From contig NC_087080.1 in NCBI RefSeq assembly GCF_026151205.1, positions 14,701,337 to 14,765,336 on the forward strand: 64,000 nt of DNA, given 5' to 3'. The notes beneath the pieces were generated by a model, which saw nothing but the letters and a program-made list of their open reading frames with translations, did no database searches and was not told the DNA's origin. This stretch comes from Bolinopsis microptera (taxonomy: Eukaryota > Ctenophora > Tentaculata > Lobata > Bolinopsidae). Shown one piece after another: positions 60,482 through 64,000 of the stretch (position 1 is its first letter; every line of letters starts with the position of its first letter). The translations under genes were made by a program, and so were the position numbers.

Positions 60482-61626
60482 TTATAAGACCCCACAGTCA
60501 GCGATGGAGACAGGCTTTGACGTTGCTCCTGAACGAGAGCCTACATTTTCCATAGCCTTGACAACATCCATTCCTCCGGTAACATTTCCGAACACTACAT
60601 GTTTGCCTGAAAAGTAAGGGATATAGTTAGTTCACTGCAGTATTAGTTTACTTCAGTGTTCAGAGATGAACTGGAGAAGTAATATTTATCGCAAAGTTCT
60701 AAATCTCCCCTCTCTCCCTCTCTCCCTCTCTCTCCCTCTCTCTCCCACCCTCTCCCCCTCTCCCCTCCCATTTCGGGTGTAACAAATCATAACTCGCACC
60801 CCAAATAACTACCCTTAGATTCATACAAGCGTACAAATCAGAAGCGTACAAATGAAGCGAAAAATGAAGCGAAAAATACCAACTGTCAATTATTGCATCA
60901 TTTCTTATACCTAATTTCCCAAACACGTGATCTGATTACTTACCATCAAGCCAGTCAGTCTTGACAGTGCACAGGAAGAATTGAGAGCCGTTGGTTCCGG
61001 GTCCGGCATTGGCCATGGAGAGGACACCAGCTCCGGTATGCTTCAGGGTAAAGTTCTCATCCTCGAACTTGTTGCCGTAGATGGACTTGCCTCCGGTACC
61101 GTTTCCTTTAGTGAAATCACCTGGACAAAATGTTATTTTACCCATCGAGTATTAAAGTGTATAATGTATCAGACTGCGAAAGTCTGTTCCTGTTAAATTA
61201 GGAGGAAGTTTTTTTGTTTAATATTTTAAAATTTTTGTCTAGGACGAGGAAGTTTTGATTTCATGAAATTAGACAAGAATTCAGTTCAGTCCAAGTACTT
61301 GTCGTTTATGGTATTAACGAATGACAGTTTTAAATCTTTCAGCGGTGATTAGTTGTAAGTCTACATTATTAACAACAATACCAACACGTGACAACATCTT
61401 ACATACCTAACATACCAACATCTTACATACCTCCTTGACACATGAAGTTGTCGATGACTCTGTGGAAAGCAGATCCCTTGTACCCAAATCCTTTCTCTCC
61501 TGTGCAAAGAGCTCTGAAGTTCTCAGCTGTTTTTGGGACAATATCCGCTCGCAAAGTCATTTCAATACGACCAGCGGGCTGACCACCGATGGTGATATCG
61601 AAGAAACATATTGGGTTGTTGGCCAT
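60482..61626 (-). CDS. Cyclophilin A-type peptidyl-prolyl isomerase, copy 1
   Basis: Exons 61431-61626, 60944-61120 and 60482-60606, all phase 1, give 165 residues, exactly the length of cyclophilin A. The start is [10 protein letters not shown]. Active-site motifs are visible: [13 protein letters not shown] with the catalytic arginine, [21 protein letters not shown]. It ends SIADCGVL. Cytosolic cyclophilins isomerise X-Pro bonds and bind cyclosporin. An acceptor (TTTTAG) ahead of the ATG indicates a 5' UTR intron. Intron 2 contains a CT-rich tract (60702-60772). It is a tandem paralogue of the next gene. Confidence 0.95.
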
Positions 61627-62276
61627 GTCGAGAACTTGCTTGGCTAAAACAAGTTTTTGGTTCAAATATTATTATAGTTGCAAGAACAGAACTTACAAAA
61701 TTCATTTCACATAGTGTTTTTAAAACGTTCATAAAGAAAAGGGATATATTTTACCCCTCAATAAAGGTTTGAACTAGTTTGTAGCTCAAAATGCAGCGTT
61801 CCTGGAGATTACTGGATTAAAATCGAGGATATTGTTCAGATAGAAGATCAATATGACCCCGATTGGGTTTCAATATTATTCTTTTGGCCCCTTGCCCTGC
61901 TCAATGCTCATCTATAAACACTTAACAGGGATAGGCCAACTGGAGGCAGTCTGTGGTGAACTGCTGTCTAGTAATTCTGTTTAGTTCTACGAACAATACT
62001 AATACCAAGGTAAAGGCACCAGTGCAGCAGGTTCGATCATCAACATTGCGATCAATAACTAAATATCTAGAATATGGGTGTGCTTAGGTTTAGCTAACAC
62101 TGCAAATATTATTCCATCAATCTCTAATAAGTTCCAGTCAAGATGAGATAACCATTAAAACTCGTTCACGATTTCAACTTTTTGACATTTTTCGGAACAC
62201 TCATTGAGAATATATAAGAAAATTTGAAAAGTAAGAGCGCAAAAACAGCCAGAAGAGAAGTGTGAAAAACAAATCT

Positions 62277-62288
62277 TGTGACGTCACA
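62277..62288. promoter_or_regulatory. CRE-like palindrome
   Basis: TGACGTCA inside a 12-bp palindrome about 650 bp upstream of the cyclophilin 1 ATG. It matches the consensus CREB/ATF site, but its function here is only inferred from sequence. Confidence 0.25.
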
Positions 62289-62439
62289 AAGTGCAACGAC
62301 ACCCATCAGCTGTCTGCGCAGTCACACATAAAAGAACACGATCACGAAGGAAAATCATAAAAAGATAAAGCATTATATTTTGAAATAAATGATTAGCAAA
62401 ATAGATAAAAGGGCACTATTTATAAACAAACACTACAAA

Positions 62440-62566
62440 AGCGGGAGAATTTCCACCACCAAGCACAGCTCTGGGAGGATGTCCACCACCAAGCTTAGCT
62501 CTGGGAGGATGTCCACCACCAAGCACAGCTCTGGGAGGATGTCCACCACCAAGCATAGCTCTGTAG
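62440..62566. repeat. 30-bp minisatellite, 4 copies
   Basis: Units of about 30 bp contain GGGAGGATGTCCACCACC and AGCACAGCTCT. The plus-strand frame reads a repeated SSGRMSTTKH peptide, but nothing else supports a gene. Confidence 0.85.
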
Positions 62567-62603
62567 ATAGATAATCCATATTAAGGGTCTGTCCAATAAT
62601 AAT

Positions 62604-63686
62604 CTACAATTGCCCGCAGTCTTCGATTTTGACAGGCTTCGATGTTTTTCCTGTCTTGGAACCGACTGCCTCGATGGCCCGGACGACTTCCATTCCCTTG
62701 GTTACATTTCCGAACACTACATGCTTACCTGAAAGGAAGAGAAAATATTTGTAATATGCTGAGTTTGAGACTGAGTAAAATTTTATGTATTTTATCTACT
62801 TCTGATTATTTTGAACTAAATGGCGGAAATCGATTATTTCCATTATAAACGGTGCAAATTGTTTTCGCCATTGCATTTGATTTTTGACCATCCGTTGAAC
62901 TGTATTCATCATTCGATGCAAAATGTTTCCATTAAATTTAATTTTGGTGTAATTTTTAAGCGAATAAATAGCGAAGACATCACCTAGAACTACTTGTATT
63001 ATTTTCACGGTTGAACTGGGTTTGAATCACTGGATTTTTATCTGTAGCAATACACCACAATTAATACAACTACTTACCATCAAGCCACTCAGTCTTGACA
63101 GTGCACAGGAAGAATTGAGAGCCGTTGGTGTTAGGTCCACAGTTAGCCATGGACAGGACACCAGGTCCGGTGTGCTTCAGGGTGAATTTCTCATCAGCAA
63201 ACTTGTTTCCGTAGATAGATCTACCTCCGGTTCCGTCTCCTCTAGTGAAATCACCTGGACAGGAAATTGGTTGGATCAAATAATGTCTTCAAAGTTGCTG
63301 TACGGCAGTGTTAAACAAGTAACTGAAACCGAGGGGTTCCGTTCAGGCCCTTCACACTTTGTTTCTGTCTAGTTCTAATGTACCGTCACAATAGTGACTT
63401 TAATATAAAGATCTTGATTTTTCTTAAATAAAAGCAATATTTTAATTAACGTAACAAGAAACAAGGTTGTTAAACTTGTTCGAAACTAACCTCCTTGGCA
63501 CATGAAACTGTCAATGACTCTGTGGAAAGCAGATCCCTTGTACCCAAATCCTTTCTCTCCTGTGCAAAGAGCTCTGAAGTTCTCAGCTGTTTTTGGGACA
63601 ACATCTGCTTTCAGAGTCATCTCAATACGACCTGCGGGTTTACCACCGATCGACATGTCGAAGAAACACACTGGGTTAGCGGCCAT
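62604..63686 (-). CDS. Cyclophilin A-type peptidyl-prolyl isomerase, copy 2
   Basis: Exons 63491-63686, 63078-63254 and 62604-62728 have the same lengths (196, 177 and 125 nt) and phases as copy 1, giving 165 residues. It starts [10 protein letters not shown], contains [34 protein letters not shown], and ends KIEDCGQL. The N-terminal exons are very similar between copies while the C-terminal exon differs more (KTGKTSKP against RSGATSKP). Shared structure and order point to tandem duplication. Confidence 0.95.
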
Positions 63687-64000
63687 GTTGGGAACTTGGC
63701 TAGGAAAAGATCTTGGTTTTACAACTTACAAAAATATCGAATATTTGTTAGCGTGTAATTTATATCACACATTCTCGCCATAAGTATTCTTCTTGACGAC
63801 AAAAATTACAAAATTTCAGGTGGATTAATACCACAGTTCAATAACGACTACCAATAAGCACAGTTCTATTAAAAACATAGATTTACACATTATACAAAAC
63901 CTTCCAAATATTTAAGCGGGGGTCAAAATTTGACTAAGGGAAACGGGTGGCTCTGAAAACAGGATTTATATTTAATCAAAAATTAAACTCTTGGTCACTT
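63687..64000. other. 5' flank of cyclophilin 2, no gene seen
   Basis: Probable upstream or 5' UTR intron sequence of the second cyclophilin. No coding signal on either strand. Confidence 0.4.

Larger units (their letters stand above)
61627..62603. other. Intergenic between the two cyclophilins
   Basis: It holds the 5' flank of copy 1 and 3' flank of copy 2. A palindromic TGTGACGTCACA (62277-62288) contains a CRE-type TGACGTCA. The 30-bp minisatellite at 62440-62565 follows. No gene seen. Confidence 0.5.

Noticed and set aside
62389-62574. 61-codon plus-strand frame with SSGRMSTTKH repeats
   Set aside because: It is created by the 30-bp minisatellite and lacks a conserved domain or splice context.

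Overview
This is nuclear DNA of an invertebrate animal. Genes are split by short GT-AG introns. Recognisable genes include ELP3, UHRF1, RPS28 and RPL41 (eL41), two cyclophilins, an ABCA transporter and an LDLa/SRCR-bearing seven-transmembrane receptor. Telomere-type CCCTAA units occur internally, and the DNA is AT-rich and full of LINEs, TA-flanked inverted-repeat transposons and minisatellites. The receptor style (LDLa repeats plus a relaxin-receptor/LGR-like 7TM core) and the LINE types would suit a cnidarian or another early-branching or marine invertebrate, but I cannot fix the phylum.

0.2-24.4 kb (minus strand): a receptor gene. Its last exon (232-3890) carries LDLa modules, the 7TM core and the tail. 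An SRCR exon lies at 8453-8965. Upstream, one symmetric phase-1 LDLa exon of 126 nt is present seven times between 10251 and 23542, in repeat units made of a truncated DNA transposon, the exon and a minisatellite. Three LINEs interrupt the gene; the first encodes an AlkB-like dioxygenase joined to an SGNH hydrolase ahead of its reverse transcriptase.

24.4-40.7 kb (plus strand): transposon ends and palindromes, then 22 exons (27417-36320) of the C-terminal half of an ABCA transporter. Several of its introns hold minisatellites built on splice sites, including twelve 57-bp copies of a 3' splice site. A large foldback, a 318-bp tandem repeat and a LINE ORF1 remnant follow.

40.7-54.3 kb (minus strand): a large C2H2 zinc-finger gene and a further exon of unknown affiliation, then eL41 and RPS28. 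The RPS28 intron contains a 4.3-kb inverted-repeat element, which itself contains an 850-bp element and a LINE fragment.

54.7-64 kb (minus strand): UHRF1 (no intron in the coding region seen), ELP3 (4 exons) and two tandem cyclophilin A genes with identical exon structure.

RPS28, UHRF1 and the ABCA gene each carry one apparent single-base deletion in an otherwise well conserved frame. That pattern suggests residual indel errors in the assembly, so frameshifts elsewhere should be read with care. UHRF1, ELP3, the ribosomal proteins and the cyclophilins are housekeeping genes and show no shared pathway from their order here.
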